A DNA stretch of 64,000 nucleotides from Acholoe squamosa (Eukaryota > Annelida > Polychaeta > Phyllodocida > Polynoidae), in the NCBI GenBank assembly GCA_949317995.1, contig OX439041.1, positions 14,787,501 through 14,851,500 on the forward strand. The letters run 5' to 3'. Below, piece after piece: positions 33,821-46,202 of the stretch (positions within the stretch are counted from its first letter, which is position 1; the number at the start of each line of letters is the position of its first letter). The notes beneath the pieces are model-generated. The model searched no databases, was not told the DNA's origin, and worked only from the letters and a program-made list of their open reading frames with translations. Position numbers and translations under genes: made by a program.

Positions 33821-36479
33821 ATGAACTATGTTTTCCCTTAGTGGGGGTCCTACCTAACATTTCCATGTCATTTGGAGTTCATACAACACATAATTGTGTC
33901 AAGGTACCTCATCCCATGAAAAATGACAGATTTCCTACTCACCAAGCCTATCATATATATAGACTAGCTAGCCTGCTAATATATCAGCTTTAATCTATGT
34001 TATACCCACCATCAAAGGGGTTCTTATAGGGGTCTATTTGGCAGAAAAAAGTTTGGCTCTACCTATAAACCCTACATCACCACAGCCTTGGAACCAATTT
34101 TCAACTCCGGAGGTGTGACCTACGCTGAATTGGACCAATTCAGCTTAGGTCACAAAAAGTGATTGTTTATGTAGAATGCTCACCAGTCTAAGGAATTATC
34201 TTTTATGGTGTTGAACTGTTTTGTATTGGTTAGTAGACATGTTTGGCTGGATAAAAATGACTTATGTTGATTTATTTTTCTGTAAGGGCTGGCCTGTGGT
34301 GAGTCGGAAGTGTGTCTAAAAATGGCCAAAGATCATTTTCAGCAAGGGCCTTCCTGAGCTTCTTAAATAACCTATAGGTGGCAGAGGGTAACTGTGTTGT
34401 GTAGTAGATACACTTTAGGGAAGGTATAGTGATTCTTAAGGTATATGATGAGTTTTGATGAACTGAGGGTAAAGTTAAAATTGTGAATCGATTTCACCAA
34501 AATTTACACCTTGCACTATATAATACAAGACCCACTATTCCAAAAGTTTTGATCCTTGGTTTTGTATTTTTGGTAAACATAAACTACCTAATTGTAATAT
34601 TATTGAGACAAACTATGGTGGCAATCAAAGCATTACTCAGTGTAGTTTTTATGTTATATCTGAAAACGTGACCAACGCTGAATGAGTTTCGAAGGGTTTT
34701 ACGCCACAGGCTATAAAAACTGACCCGTTTGGGTCGGTGACTTGAATAAACCTTTTTGAATAGCCAAGATATAGGGCTTCAAATAGAATAAAGTATTATT
34801 AAGTAATACTGAGTTTCCTAATTCATCAGTTCTGAGCCAAATATGCATTAAAAAGTGAAATAGCCCAAAAGTTCAAATGTTCTCAGTCAGAGGGATGAGT
34901 ACAAAAACAAACACCAAGAAATAGAGCTAAAACTCCCAAGTCACCCATTGTAGTTTAGATCACGATCAATGTTTATATGAAGGAAGTGACATTTTCTCTA
35001 CCTTTACATTGTAGAAATCTTACCTGCTACACTAACAGTCACTGCATGGTGTGTATAGATATATGACATTGTGAGGAACGTTATAGTATAACGTAATATT
35101 GACAGTGAATGGTGGATCCAGAATCTTGAGGGGGAGGAGTTACTCTTTATGAGTGCATACCTATCGTACCACCATTGCCTTTCTTACCAACTTGGTACAG
35201 TTCACCGTCAGGGAGCTCTAGCTTCACAACTTTCCCTTCAAAGGACATGTTAATGTAGTGTTCTATATAATATTAGTTTTGTTCGCTCTAAGATGTTTTT
35301 ATATGTCCCTTATCTTCTGAATGTGCTTGAACCAAGTAACTGTGGAAGTACCTGATACGTTGAACATCAATAAGAATAGGAACAGTCTGACTGGTTATAG
35401 GTAAAATGTACCAAATGAGTTGCAACGAGGTAGCATTGACTATCAATATATTGCTTTTGAAGTCAATCACATGGTATAACGAATTCCAGCTAGTTGAAGT
35501 GACCGAGACCCTCTCAAAAGCAAATCTTCTTATCTTTGTAGTCTGTAGAACTTCATGTACTTATACCATTATCAATATCTACGTCTAGTCTAATTACTTT
35601 CTCTGAACATTAAATAACATGGAAATATTTAATCAGATACATTTTCACCCATAATTTCATAAATACCACCACCCTGTAATATGTCCACTTACACATGTGA
35701 CTACTGATCGGTAGACGCTAATAATATGGGCCTCAAAAAGATGGTACATTGCAGATAAGAGGGATTAGCTAAGTATAGGGTGTTATAGTTATTACTGTCA
35801 AACATTGACATCTTACACTTGTATTGGTTTACTGATTGAAGCATTGACAAGCTCTTCAACTGATTGATCCTTGGATGGGTTATGTTCATATATCATATAA
35901 TCCATTCTGAGAGGAAGAAAGGGTTACTATATCAAAAGGAGGCAACTGGGCAGCATGCTGATGTATCAGCAATAGAATCTTAGCCCAGTATTTTTAGGGT
36001 TAAGTGGTTGTGTTTGAGTATAGACCTACTATTTTTTTTGGGTCCTATAGGCACGGACCCTAGGGGTGCTTTTACACAATTTTGAAAAAAACAGGGATAT
36101 GTTTTAGAGCAAAGATTCCCCACATACATTCTGAGCTCTATATTTTTATATCAAAATAGGTCTATTTAGGTAGATATCATGGTCTTTTGTTTGATATGAA
36201 TGTCATTTTCTAGGGTTTGCGGGAGTATTTTTGTAACCTCACCCTTTATTATGGTGGTGTTTTTATAAGTTGCACCCTGCCCCTGCCCATGTTATCATCC
36301 AGACACCCCTCTTGCAGGTTGTCTCTATTTTTAGACATACCAGATGCTGTCCATCACACTTGTGATTTTTCAGACCCACATGACACCCCAAATTCTCAAT
36401 ATTATCAAAACCATATCCCACAATTCATATATGTTAATTACAAACATGTCACCATGTCTGTGTACACTAAAAGATCACG
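33821..36479. other. Non-coding stretch, mostly unrecognised
   Basis: No gene is supported. A strong 39-bp hairpin lies at 34115-34153 (separate entry) and shorter ones near 34720 (GACCCGTTTGGGTC) and 36041 (GGGTCC...GGACCC). Open frames here are short and show no family features. Confidence 0.5.
34115..34153. repeat. 39-bp near-perfect hairpin
   Basis: A 19-bp arm starting GTGACCTACGCTGAATTGG and its reverse complement are separated by one base, with one mismatch. A related direct string, GTGACCAACGCTGAATGAG, lies near 34669. Confidence 0.85.
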
Positions 36480-36624
36480 ACATGATAATGGTAAATTCTG
36501 ATTTGTCCTGCGCCCAAAAATTTACACTGGACCCCATTGTCCGAGTTTCCATTAACCTGCCACTGTGGTGGCATTTTCGAAACCCACCGGTTAATGTTTC
36601 TGGTGTATCCATAGCAACGACCCC
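36480..36624 (+). repeat. Left member of an inverted repeat pair
   Basis: About 145 bp that reappears inverted at 38992-39122 at roughly 80% identity; shared strings include ATTAACCTGCCACTGTGGTG and GATAATGGTAAATTCT. Confidence 0.8.
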
Positions 36625-38991
36625 ACTGTCTAATTCATAAACAAAAGATATAGAGCTCTATTGACATTATGGCAAGGCGCAACCTTTGTTACCAGGGACG
36701 CTTTAATTAGTTCCTTGGCATTACACCAGGTGGCTGTACCGTGCAGGCGCTGTGCTGTGATGGCGAGATTGTGTATTAATTAAGGGTTTTAACTTTGGTC
36801 AATTGCTCAGGTCTACTCCCACCTGTGACCTTAGGTGATTTAGGGCGGACAATTAAACATATGACTAACGTATGGATGCTGTTGGTGGAAAATGGGGTGA
36901 TGGGATTTTGAATTTTGAATAAAAATCTAAATGTGTGCCAAAATTTGGAGTGTGACGCTCAGGGCAGTGCACTATAAAAGGTCCTGCTGGTGTTTTTTGA
37001 TATCAAAAGGTTATGTTACGCGACACGAAAATGGAGGTATATGAATTTGACATAGTGTTCCCCAACGGCGTAATTCTTCACCTTGTCATCACCATGTCTA
37101 ACGGAAGGTAGGTATTTTTCATGATATTCGCGCTTGACTTTAATTGAATTTTGAGTTAATCTAGTGAACAAATTCAGTTCTAAAGAGAAAATTTTATTTT
37201 TCTTTCAGTATCACACAGATCCGGTTTCAGGTGATCATGCCGGGGGACGAGAATGGCTTTTAAGGTAGGTGGAAGTTACTGAACAAGATTGTCGTGTTAA
37301 TACATGTCAATGTTGTTGTTATGACATGTGTAACAATTTTGGGTGTCACAAAATGGTTGGTTACCATGGTGACGGCCATGACGGATGTTAATTTTGATGC
37401 CCTGATGTGATTCCAAGATGGCGCCGAGGTGCTGCGTCTGGCAGGAAGGTTCAGGCCAGGCTTGACAACCGGCCTTGTTTGGGCAAACAACAGTGTGAAA
37501 TGTGTTAGCTAAGCTTATCTATTGTTGTGACTTGATGTTATCATAAGTGGATAAGTGTCTGAAGGGTGAACTAATATGATTTGGGACATCATCTGGTGGA
37601 TGGGGGTCAAAATGGGACAAGGGGTTCTGTAGGGGGATGACGTGTAGGGGAATTCCCACATCAGCGTCTTCACCGACCTATTTGGTGGTTTATCCGACGC
37701 TGTTGGACTGGTAGCTGTCATCCCCACATAAGGTTAATGGTATTGTCCAGTCCTAAGTGATACTCAATTTAACCTTTGGGTTGCTCCATCCCACCGGTGA
37801 ACGGGGGTGGCCGGTGGTAATTAGTGGGGAAGATGACATAGGGCCAAAAACAATCTTCACATGAAGCAAAACCAACTAATTTTTAGAATTTGTGTCTAAG
37901 AAAATACTCACCATCAACAGTGTCTGTGGCCCTCTCAGCCAGTGTAGGATCAAACAAGTATTTATCCTTTAATAGTTGGGCCTCCTTTGGTTTGAGTAAG
38001 GTCATCTCCTTGAAAGCTACCTGACTTGTTGAAGGTTGAGGGTCACGGGTTCGTCTTGGACGCGTCCTCCTGTGTCATAATGGCGACAATAGGAAGGAAC
38101 TTGCTAATTCCCCATCACATAAGGTCAGCTGGAAATTTGGCATGCCCTTCTGCTCTATCACTGAAACCAGTGTGTGGCACCTGGACCTCAGGATTAGTGC
38201 TAACGGAATCCTGCAGAAGATTTGACACCAAGGGTATCTCTCCAGGCGGACAGTTCTGAGTCGACCAGCAATAATCATCATGACCTCATTTTTCCAATGA
38301 GTGTCAAGATGCCGGCCGATTGGTTTGGTCAGTCTTGGAGGAGTTAATTTCAGGGCCACAATAAAAGTGGGCCTAAGGTTCCTGCTGTATAGCATGCTGG
38401 CCAAGGGGAAACTAAAGGTCATCCCGCCAGAGTGGATTTTCAGCACAAACCTCGCGGTGTTATAGGATGGGTCTTGGCGTCCATAGGGTCAGTGCTAAAA
38501 CACCTCTGGGCGACGGCTTTTAGGAGGTACAAAACCACCAGGACTGTGACGAGTGACACCATTGTGTTGTACCTTCCAGGTGCCTGTATCCATTTCCGTA
38601 GTTTTTGCTGGGCCAGTGGGTGCAGGAGGCCACGGTCATTCTTGGTTGGCGTTCTTAGTTATCTCCTTGAGCTTCGTCAAAGATGCTGGTTCTACCATGG
38701 TCAGTGTACTGTGAAAAGTGATGAGCTGTGCCAGGTGTGTCACTCGCATATGCACACGGTACGTGAGTACACAGGAGAGGATGATTATGATTGGTGACAA
38801 CAGGTGTAACCATGGTGAAAACTCGAGTTGATATCCGAGATGTGTTTTTTAGTCTGTGGACAATATTGAAGACCTACCATGGATACCTGTTGCAGCATCC
38901 CTTGAGGGTGAGTACATCCTTAATCAGTGGTCATATTTTCTGGTTATGGAGGGCTTTAAGGTGGTGGAAATTTGGTAGCCTTAAGGTTGGT
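36625..38991. other. Interior between the inverted pair, no gene recognised
   Basis: About 2.4 kb. Open frames on both strands (38432-38797 plus, 38075-38446 minus) overlap each other and show no domain. The layout, an inverted pair around a non-coding interior, could be a non-autonomous DNA transposon, but no terminal duplication was found. Confidence 0.45.
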
Positions 38992-39122
38992 GGGGTGGTT
39001 GCTATGGTTACACCAAAAACATTGGCGGGCATGTTTCCAAAAATGCCACCACAGTGGCAGGTTAATAGATACCTAAACTATGTTTTGGCCGCAGGACAAA
39101 TTAGAATTTACCATTATCATGC
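38992..39122 (-). repeat. Right member of an inverted repeat pair
   Basis: Reverse-complement counterpart of 36480-36624; contains CCACCACAGTGGCAGGTTAA. Confidence 0.8.
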
Positions 39123-39249
39123 TGTGATTTTGTTTAAAGCTCTCTGACACTCAGTAGTCCATTTGAAGGTGCCCTTGGGATATTCTGAGGAATTCTCCAC
39201 CATCGTGTGAACGAACCATTACAAGTGGGTGAAGTGATAAACACAGCGG

Positions 39250-39470
39250 CACCCACCCCTTACGTTGCACTGATGTTTTACTCATGTCACTCCAACATAA
39301 GTAGGATTAGAAGATGCAGTAAAAATAAATAATACCATGATAACAACTGGTGAGAATAAAAAAAAGTAATGAAGTATTAGGATAAAAAGAATTAGGAGGT
39401 ACAGAAAAAAAACGAAAGGTGGTGACACCACCCATTACATTGCTCTGACATTCTACTCACGTCACTCCAC
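39250..39470 (+). repeat. Two ~47-bp direct repeats 175 bp apart
   Basis: 39250-39296 and 39425-39470 share the frame ACGTTGCACTGATGTTTTACTCA / ACATTGCTCTGACATTCTAC followed by GTCACTCCA, about 80% identical. The AT-rich sequence between them is not repeated. Confidence 0.6.
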
Positions 39471-39919
39471 CTCTTTGCTTTAAACACCTTTTATGTAGCT
39501 ACTCCCTCAAGCATCACTATATATAAAGAGTCTAGCATAGAGGTAGTAGTGGGGTGTTTGTGGTAGTAGTGTCTCCCTCGCCTTGTCAAATGTGATATCA
39601 CAGTCTTCACAGTTGATATACTGCTGACACCTCCTTTTCCTTCATCCTCTTTCATGCGGCATCACCTCCACAATTATCCTTTTAATTTTTTATACCAGTG
39701 GGCCCACCGCTATACTACACCATATGTGGGTTTTATCGTATTTCTATCCAATATCCATTTACCTTATATTTTTAGTAAACCTGCCCTCTGAAATTTAAAA
39801 GGTAGGGTCACGTAATCTTCTCATCTACATAATAGAGGTCATGGGACCTATTATGTAAATTAAAAGGTCACATAATCAAGGAATATGGTCAGTCAACCAA
39901 TCAAAACTCTCCAAAATAA

Positions 39920-40056
39920 AAATTTTAATATTAGTGGACCCACCCCCCTTAACCTGTACCCCAAGGGCCCCCCACCCCATTTTAAAAGGGCCCCCCCACC
40001 CCAAGGGCCCCCAAAAAACCCAAAATATTTTATTACTTTTTTTTTTTTTTTTTGGG
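39920..40056. repeat. C-rich low-complexity stretch and T17 run
   Basis: Repeated GGGCCCCCCACCCC strings followed by a run of T at about 40037-40053. The 90-codon frame across it is proline-rich translation of the low-complexity DNA. Confidence 0.7.
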
Positions 40057-40109
40057 CAATCTTTCAGCTTGCCTTTTTACACACACATTCACCTCTAACC
40101 TTTATACTA

Positions 40110-40500
40110 ATGAGGTCACGTGATCCATTGTTTACAAATAAGAAACCACATGGTTAAGTCACGTGGCTAGATCAAGTGTTGTTTACAAACAAGGGAGGTC
40201 ACGTGTTTGGGCAACCCCTATTTACATAATTGGGTCATGTGACCTAGACCATTAGCCAATCAGAGACCTCCATTTGGAAATCACTCTACAGGGGGTCTAG
40301 GTCACGTGATCAAGGGGGCGTGGCTTATTTTGTAAATTAGGTCTCATTAGCATAAAGGGGCATGGCCTATTATGTAAATGAGGGGTCACATGACCAAATG
40401 GAGGGCTCTGGTTGGCTAAGGGGGCGTGGTCTATTATGCAAATGAGGTGCTCACCACAGGGGTCCAGGTCACGTGACCAAATGGAGGCCTCTGATTGGCT
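40110..40500 (+). promoter_or_regulatory. CACGTG cluster upstream of the PhyH-like gene
   Basis: Five exact CACGTG E-boxes at 40117, 40160, 40200, 40303 and 40470, all preceded by GT as GTCACGTG, plus one-off relatives at about 40245 (GTCATGTGAC) and 40386 (GTCACATGAC). Interleaved are CCAAT boxes (CCAATCAG near 40256, ATTGGCT near 40494), GGGGCGTGG boxes and ATGCAAATGAG octamers. Parts recur as imperfect tandem copies of ~80-100 bp. It lies 0.6-1.0 kb before the start codon, so it could be a promoter or enhancer bound by bHLH-zip factors; a tandemly repeated non-functional sequence is the alternative. Confidence 0.5.
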
Positions 40501-41128
40501 GCATTTAGGGTGAGTAATATCCTGTAATTAGCTATAGTCCCGTTCCGATACATTATATACTACTATTGTGTTCATACATATACCTAGGTCTACCATTGTA
40601 CAGGTTCACTGGGCCAACGTTTTTCCCTCCACCTACGGAGGAGGGATACCAATGTGTTTCAAGCTTATCACTGTGACAGGTGTAATCACTTCTATTTGAC
40701 ATAGAAGTATTGATCTGTAGAAAATGTCATGTGCAGAGCTGGTTATCAATGTAGGATACATAGTGCACTCCAGGTGATAAATATCAATAGGGCCACTGGA
40801 TGATATCAAAAAAGGTAAGCAAACAAAACTACCTACTGCAAATCATTTTTGATAGCCACTTGATTCTACCATTATGATTAGTGTTACCTTAGCGTATTTT
40901 TTCTTATCATATAATATAAGGTCTGCCCGTATCATGTCTTAGATATATCTTCTTCCAGATAGTGACAGCCTCTCATTCTCCTAGCATCTGTACCTTTCCC
41001 TACATCTCACCTTTCCTCTGATTAGCCCTAAGATATCGACCTGGTATACCTTTACCTCTATAGGAGCGGACTGTACATTAAGGTCCCATACACACAAGGA
41101 CCAAAACACACACTAAAGGTACACCGTC

Positions 41129-44100
41129 ATGCCTGCACTGACAGAGGAACAGAAACTGAAATTTGAGCAGGATGGATATCTAATCCTCAAGAACTTCCTA
41201 GAGCCACAACTTGTTGACACACTCCGTAAAGCCTCTGATGACCTGGTCACCGACGTGATAAATAAGCTCATCCAAGATGGTATCCTCCATGAGGACCTTC
41301 GGGGGCTGCCATTTCAGATGTGGCTGGTCCACCTGAAGGAGATCAACCCATCAGCTGTTCCACTTCTATTCCGTGCAGAACTGCATCATCCAGGGTTCTT
41401 CGAATTGTTTGGGAATCAGAAGTTACTGGCGTTGGTGTCGGAGCTACTGCCGGCTGCGGATAACATCCGGGTGTTTCCGAACTACAGCTGCAGGCCTAAA
41501 CTACCTAACTTTGATCCCCATGAAGTTGTGTGGCACCAGGTAAGGTCTCTTTATTAGTGAGGTTAGGATTAATGATGTGTATACAATAGTACATCTGCAG
41601 AACGTCTTGGCTCTACTTTGGCGTGCATGTTGCAAGCCTTGATAAGGCAAATCCTAATATCACTTTTATTTTTGGTCTTGTGTTAGCTAACGATAAATTA
41701 TATATTATATCAACATCATGGGTAATGTGCAAATGTCACTTGTAGAATATACCGCTTGTGACTTGCATATTTACGACACAGATTAAACAGCTCTCTAGGT
41801 AATCGATCCATCTTAAAAAGAAGAACAGTATAGTTATAGCCTTATAATTAAAATTGATAAGGATTGTCATTGATAAATAGATACCAGGTCTAAGGAATGA
41901 CGAGAGAGAGTGCTAAACAAACAGTGTCCCCTATCAGAGAAATTAAATTGATCTTAATTTACCCATATAGGAGGTACACGTTAACTCCACACATCTCATC
42001 AATCGGATGGTAACATATGGCCATAATTCAATTGAATGCCCCTTGCAGAAGAAGCAATTGCGTTTTCTCATTGTCTGACACAATAAGCCAGTATAAGGAT
42101 GAAAGATACTATCTCAAAATCACAAGGAGACTTTTCACATGTCATCTGCAGTCGACATCCAGTACCCAAACCAGAAATAGATATGAATAATCATTTGATA
42201 CTGAGATCACAGTTTCCAAATAATTGGAATCTTTATGTAGGATTCCATCACATATCAGACCATTTTTTAATGAATGCTGTATAGAATCTTCATCAAACTT
42301 GTCCAGATTTTAAGGGAATATCTATTGTATAAAATATCTCATGATTGTAATGGTTTGTCAAATAATTTCTTGAAAAGATTTCTACCTTCCCTTAAGGAAC
42401 TCTATAGAGTCATGCACCATTGACCGCTATATCAGAATGCCTTTCCAGCACCTGCCTGATTAGCTAAGTTGGTTGAGAGGCTGTCTCTAAACCCAGGTTT
42501 CATGAGTTCTAGCCTCTCTTGTTACCTTTAGGTAAAAACCTTTCTCAAAGGTGTCACACACCAGGCAGAGCTCATTTACAAGGGACTACATATTAGGTGA
42601 TGTTATATAGTGTGCATGAGTAAGTTCTCAAAATGACCACAGGGTTCCACCACCAGTTTCTAGTGTTGAACCTTACTAAATGCCATGGAGCGTCGCTGCC
42701 AGGTGAACTATTTGCAGAGCAACCTTTGTTGCTTTTTTTATATATGATTCTTTGAACAAAGAGTAGAATATTAGGAAATGGCCATTTCCCAATCTTCTAC
42801 TTCTAAAATGCTGCGAGAAATTTGATAACATCTACCTCTTGATGTGGTATTTAGGATGCCGGGTTGGCGGCAGATGGCAGACCGAGTACGGCTCCCGTAG
42901 AACAGAGACTGGAGGCGTTTGGACCTGGTAGGGTGGTTAATGTATGGACACCACTGGTAGAGGCCAACCCTACTACAGGCTGTATGAAGTTTGTACCTGG
43001 ATCACATAAACTGGGCATACAGAAACACCTGGTGGGTATTATCTATATGTGAGAGATGCATTACTCAAGGTGAATAATATGCCATCCTACTCAAGTACCA
43101 TTTCTTGTGAGGATGACTGGTTTTGACATGGAACAGCGGGGGAGGTAAGGTTAAAAGAAAAATAGGTCCGTAGAAAAAAAGATAGGGAAAGGTACCCCAC
43201 CTCCTGTCTTCAAAATATACACAAACAAAATAAAGAAAAAAATAGAATAGATAAAACAACACCAATGAAATAAACAAGAAAAAATTAACAGTCACCTTCC
43301 TAATTGATCAGATCCATGCACCCATTAGGAATTTAAAAGTCACATTCATTTTCTTACAATAATTTAGTTATTGTTTCTACCTGATTACTATTAACCCTGA
43401 CAAATGAACGCCCATAATATGTTTAGTGACTATGTTAAAATAATAGTGTTGTAGCGGCAAGTGTTTAGTAATTGGGCAAAGATTATTACTGCTAGCTTAT
43501 CAATGTACAGCCACTAAATATCTCCCCTGACTTGAATGACTTCTTCATACATCTTTATTATGATTTAATCAAGTTTTTCACCCATATATACGGTTCACAG
43601 TTAGCCAAGCGGTACCGTGACCAGCAGGAGTCCCACACATATAGTAATTATGCTGCACAGATAGACCCGGATGTCATGTCTAAACACGAGACATGCGCAG
43701 TGGACATGAGCTGCTCTCCACGTGACGTCATCATATTCTCCAACCTGCTCATGCACAGGGGCGGCCATAACATGGTCAGTACCTGTTACTCTTTTTCTAG
43801 GGGCATTTTTCATGTTATATCTACAAGTAAATCACTTTAAAAGCTGAAGGTAATATACGTTACTGGAAAGGGTGATGATTGGTATGTTTGTGTTTGAAAA
43901 ATAGAATTCATATTTGTATATGATATATAATCGCTGCAGCAACATACCGACTTTCAAAGACAGCATTGACAACTGCTTACAATGTTGGCCTAATGAGCGG
44001 ACATCCCGTTTTTCTGGTCCATTCTAGACTAGACATGATCAAAAAGTGTCTTCTTTGAAACCCAATTAAACTCTTAAATGAGTTTAGCGTAGTAGATAAG

Positions 44101-46202
44101 GATCCTCTTCATGTCGGGCCCTCATACTACAAACAACCCTTAGGCCTAAAACAGGCATCTGTTTGAGGTCTAAGGGCAATCACGGGCCCTTACACCGCAA
44201 ACATTACACACAAGCACAGACGCCCTCATACCGCAGATGCCCTTATACCACAAATGCCCTTATACCACAAATGCCCTTATATCACAAATGCCCTTATACC
44301 ACAACTGCCCTTATACCACATAGACCTCTATACCATACCACAAACATATGTAAACACCCTCAAATATCACTGACACACTCCCCTTTCGATTACCCTAACC
44401 CCACAAATAACCTTATCTCTTCTTCTACCAAATTGTTTTTGGCTTAAAATCGGCCTCTAGGAGAAGTCATTATCTTTTAAATACTGTTTGAATTGTATTG
44501 ATATTCCTACTAGAAGCTAAGTAATGAGTATCCAAGGTAAGCATATGGACAAAAATAATTGGAATCCTAATTGTCTGTATCTCCTCTGATAAGGGAGATA
44601 GGATGGGAATAACATAGCATACCTCTCCTGCAAAATGATGATTTCATAAAACTTCAAATGATGATATCTTAGGACTCCCTCTATCAATTGACATGAATTA
44701 AAAGGCACATGGTAGATATTGTTAAATATTTTTAGAATTTTTGAATTACATGGTCACATGATACCTGTTCCATTTGGTTACCATGACAACCGAATCTATA
44801 AAAAATTGTTATTTTTAGTATGTTTGTTGCCATGGTAACCAATAATTTGGTCAGGAATCCACCAAAATACACCAAAATCGTTGGTATTATCTTTTTCTTC
44901 ATGAAAAACTACTTAAAGTAGGTTTTCATTGAAAAAATTAAATTATTCTACCTTTTTCATAATATTTTGCCATAAATACTCATTAAAATCAGCCCAAACT
45001 TTTCTCAATTTTCAACCATCTTTAGAAGTTCACGATATCTCAGGAAAGAGGAGTAGAGACTAATGTTTGAACTACTTAGGGGCCCCATGCCAAAGGGCAA
45101 GCCCTGAAAAAATGGTGAGATTCCATCCATATCTGAGGGAGAAACAGGGTGGCAAAAATCGGCCAAAAATCGGCGATTTACTCGCAAAAATGCGCGTCCG
45201 GTAAAAGAAGAGAATACCAAAATGAGGATCCTTATTTTCATACCTATTGCATAAGGATGTCCATTGTGTAAATCCTGAAGTACAAGTGCACTTAGGTCTT
45301 GAACATTCTTAGAAGGAGTGTGATGGTAAATTACAAAGTAGGCTATTCAGTTCTTGCCATTACTTCTTTCAGAAACAATGTATGGGGTACAGCATACTCA
45401 GTAACTAACACATAATCAGTAGGTGGGTAGGACAGATGGTCAGAGACATGAAGGTTCTGTTGAGTTGAGTTTGTTATCCTTATTGGAATGAAAAAGTCAC
45501 ATAATTCGGGGAGCTTTTCATTAATATGACACGAACTATTTACACACAATAATTTGTAATTCTCAACTACAGTATGTGGTGAAATATATATCAGTGACTC
45601 TAAAGGTCTTAGGTCTTCAATTATGACACAACTGGGTTCAAACCATTGTAGGCCTCAATCTCCAAGGAATTCAAAGATTGCCGGTCCATTTGCGACACAA
45701 TGACACCTGGTCCATAATACCAACCAGCCTTTAACCTTTGAATTTACTCATATAGCTCCCAAACAAAGTATAAAAGGTGATTTGATTTAAATGGGTGTTT
45801 GTTGTATAAGGGCATTTGTGGCATAAGGGCAACTGTGGTGTAAGGCTATTTGCGTTATATGGTCGTTTGTACTTAAATGCCTCATTTGTGGAATAAGGGC
45901 CCATGGTTGCCCTTAGGCCTCAAATGAATATCTGTTTGAGGCATAAGGGCTGTTTGTGGTATAAGGGCCCCATAGATGTCTATGATATTAGAAGATTGAT
46001 TTAATGAAGCAGACAATTAGATGAGTGCAAAGTTTTTGTTATGTTTCAGTCTGACATTGTGCGTTGGTCCCTAGACTGGCGGTACCAGGATGCAGCATAT
46101 CCGACATACCGAGAGGAACAAGGTCATGTGATGTGGAGCAGAACCAATCAGGAGCAAGTTGTTAAAACAGCCATTGAGTGGGCAGCTCTAAGTCTGTCAT
46201 AA
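41129..46202 (+). CDS. Phytanoyl-CoA dioxygenase (PhyH)-like Fe(II)/2-oxoglutarate oxygenase
   Basis: Four coding exons: 41129-41539, 42855-43031, 43601-43774 and 46050-46202, all joined in phase 0 at GT-AG sites, giving 304 residues, a normal length for the family. The start, MPALTEEQK, is followed by the typical N-terminal DGYLILKNFL. The iron site is visible as WHQD (His136, Asp138) across the exon 1/2 junction and His248 in LMHRGGHN; the 2-oxoglutarate arginine is probably in DIVRWSLDWRY (Arg259 or Arg265). Known relatives hydroxylate small or CoA-linked substrates using oxygen and 2-oxoglutarate; the substrate here cannot be told. No N-terminal targeting signal is evident and no PTS1 is seen at the C end (ending ALSLS), so cytosolic location is likely. 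All key residues are present and the gene looks functional. Exon 2's donor GTGGGT is weak; GTATTA four bases on is an alternative but would change frame. Confidence 0.92.
41540..42854 (+). other. Intron 1 of the PhyH-like gene
   Basis: Donor GTAAGG at 41540 and acceptor TTTAG at 42850-42854. Apart from a SINE-like tRNA head at about 42449-42560 nothing is recognised. Confidence 0.85.
42449..42560 (+). mobile_element. tRNA-derived SINE head
   Basis: An A-box-like TAGCTAAGTTGG at 42461-42472 and a B-box-like GAGTTCTAGCC at 42504-42514 have tRNA-like spacing, but the flanks do not fold into a complete tRNA. It is best read as the promoter head of a tRNA-derived SINE; the tail is not delimited. 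Confidence 0.5.
43032..43600 (+). other. Intron 2 of the PhyH-like gene
   Basis: Donor GTGGGT, acceptor TTCACAG at 43600. The sequence is AT-rich with nothing further recognised. Confidence 0.8.
44115..44345 (+). repeat. 17-bp minisatellite, left inverted copy
   Basis: Tandem copies of CCCTTATACCACAAATG, best at 44225-44330, preceded by GGCATCTGTTTGAGGTCTAA. The reverse complement of both parts recurs at 45792-45985. Confidence 0.88.
44777..44839. promoter_or_regulatory. Two RFX X-box-like motifs in intron 3
   Basis: GTTACCATGACAAC at 44777-44790 and GTTGCCATGGTAAC at 44826-44839 fit the RFX consensus GTTNCCATGGNAAC, the second one perfectly. Similar strings occur in unrelated intergenic parts of this window, so they may come with a repeat. 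Confidence 0.35.
45792..45985 (-). repeat. 17-bp minisatellite, right inverted copy
   Basis: Degenerate copies of CATTTGTGGTATAAGGG, the reverse complement of the left copy's unit, together with GGCCTCAAATGAATATCTG and a GTTTGAGGCATAAGGG string. Confidence 0.85.

Larger units (their letters stand above)
43775..46049 (+). other. Intron 3 of the PhyH-like gene
   Basis: Donor GTCAGT, acceptor TGTTTCAG at 46042-46049. It holds two inverted copies of a minisatellite (44115-44345 and 45792-45985) and two RFX-type X-box motifs between them. No nested gene is seen. Confidence 0.85.

Noticed and set aside
38075-38797. Overlapping 121- and 123-codon frames on opposite strands
   Set aside because: No domain, no splice-supported extension and mutual overlap; probably chance frames inside the inverted pair.
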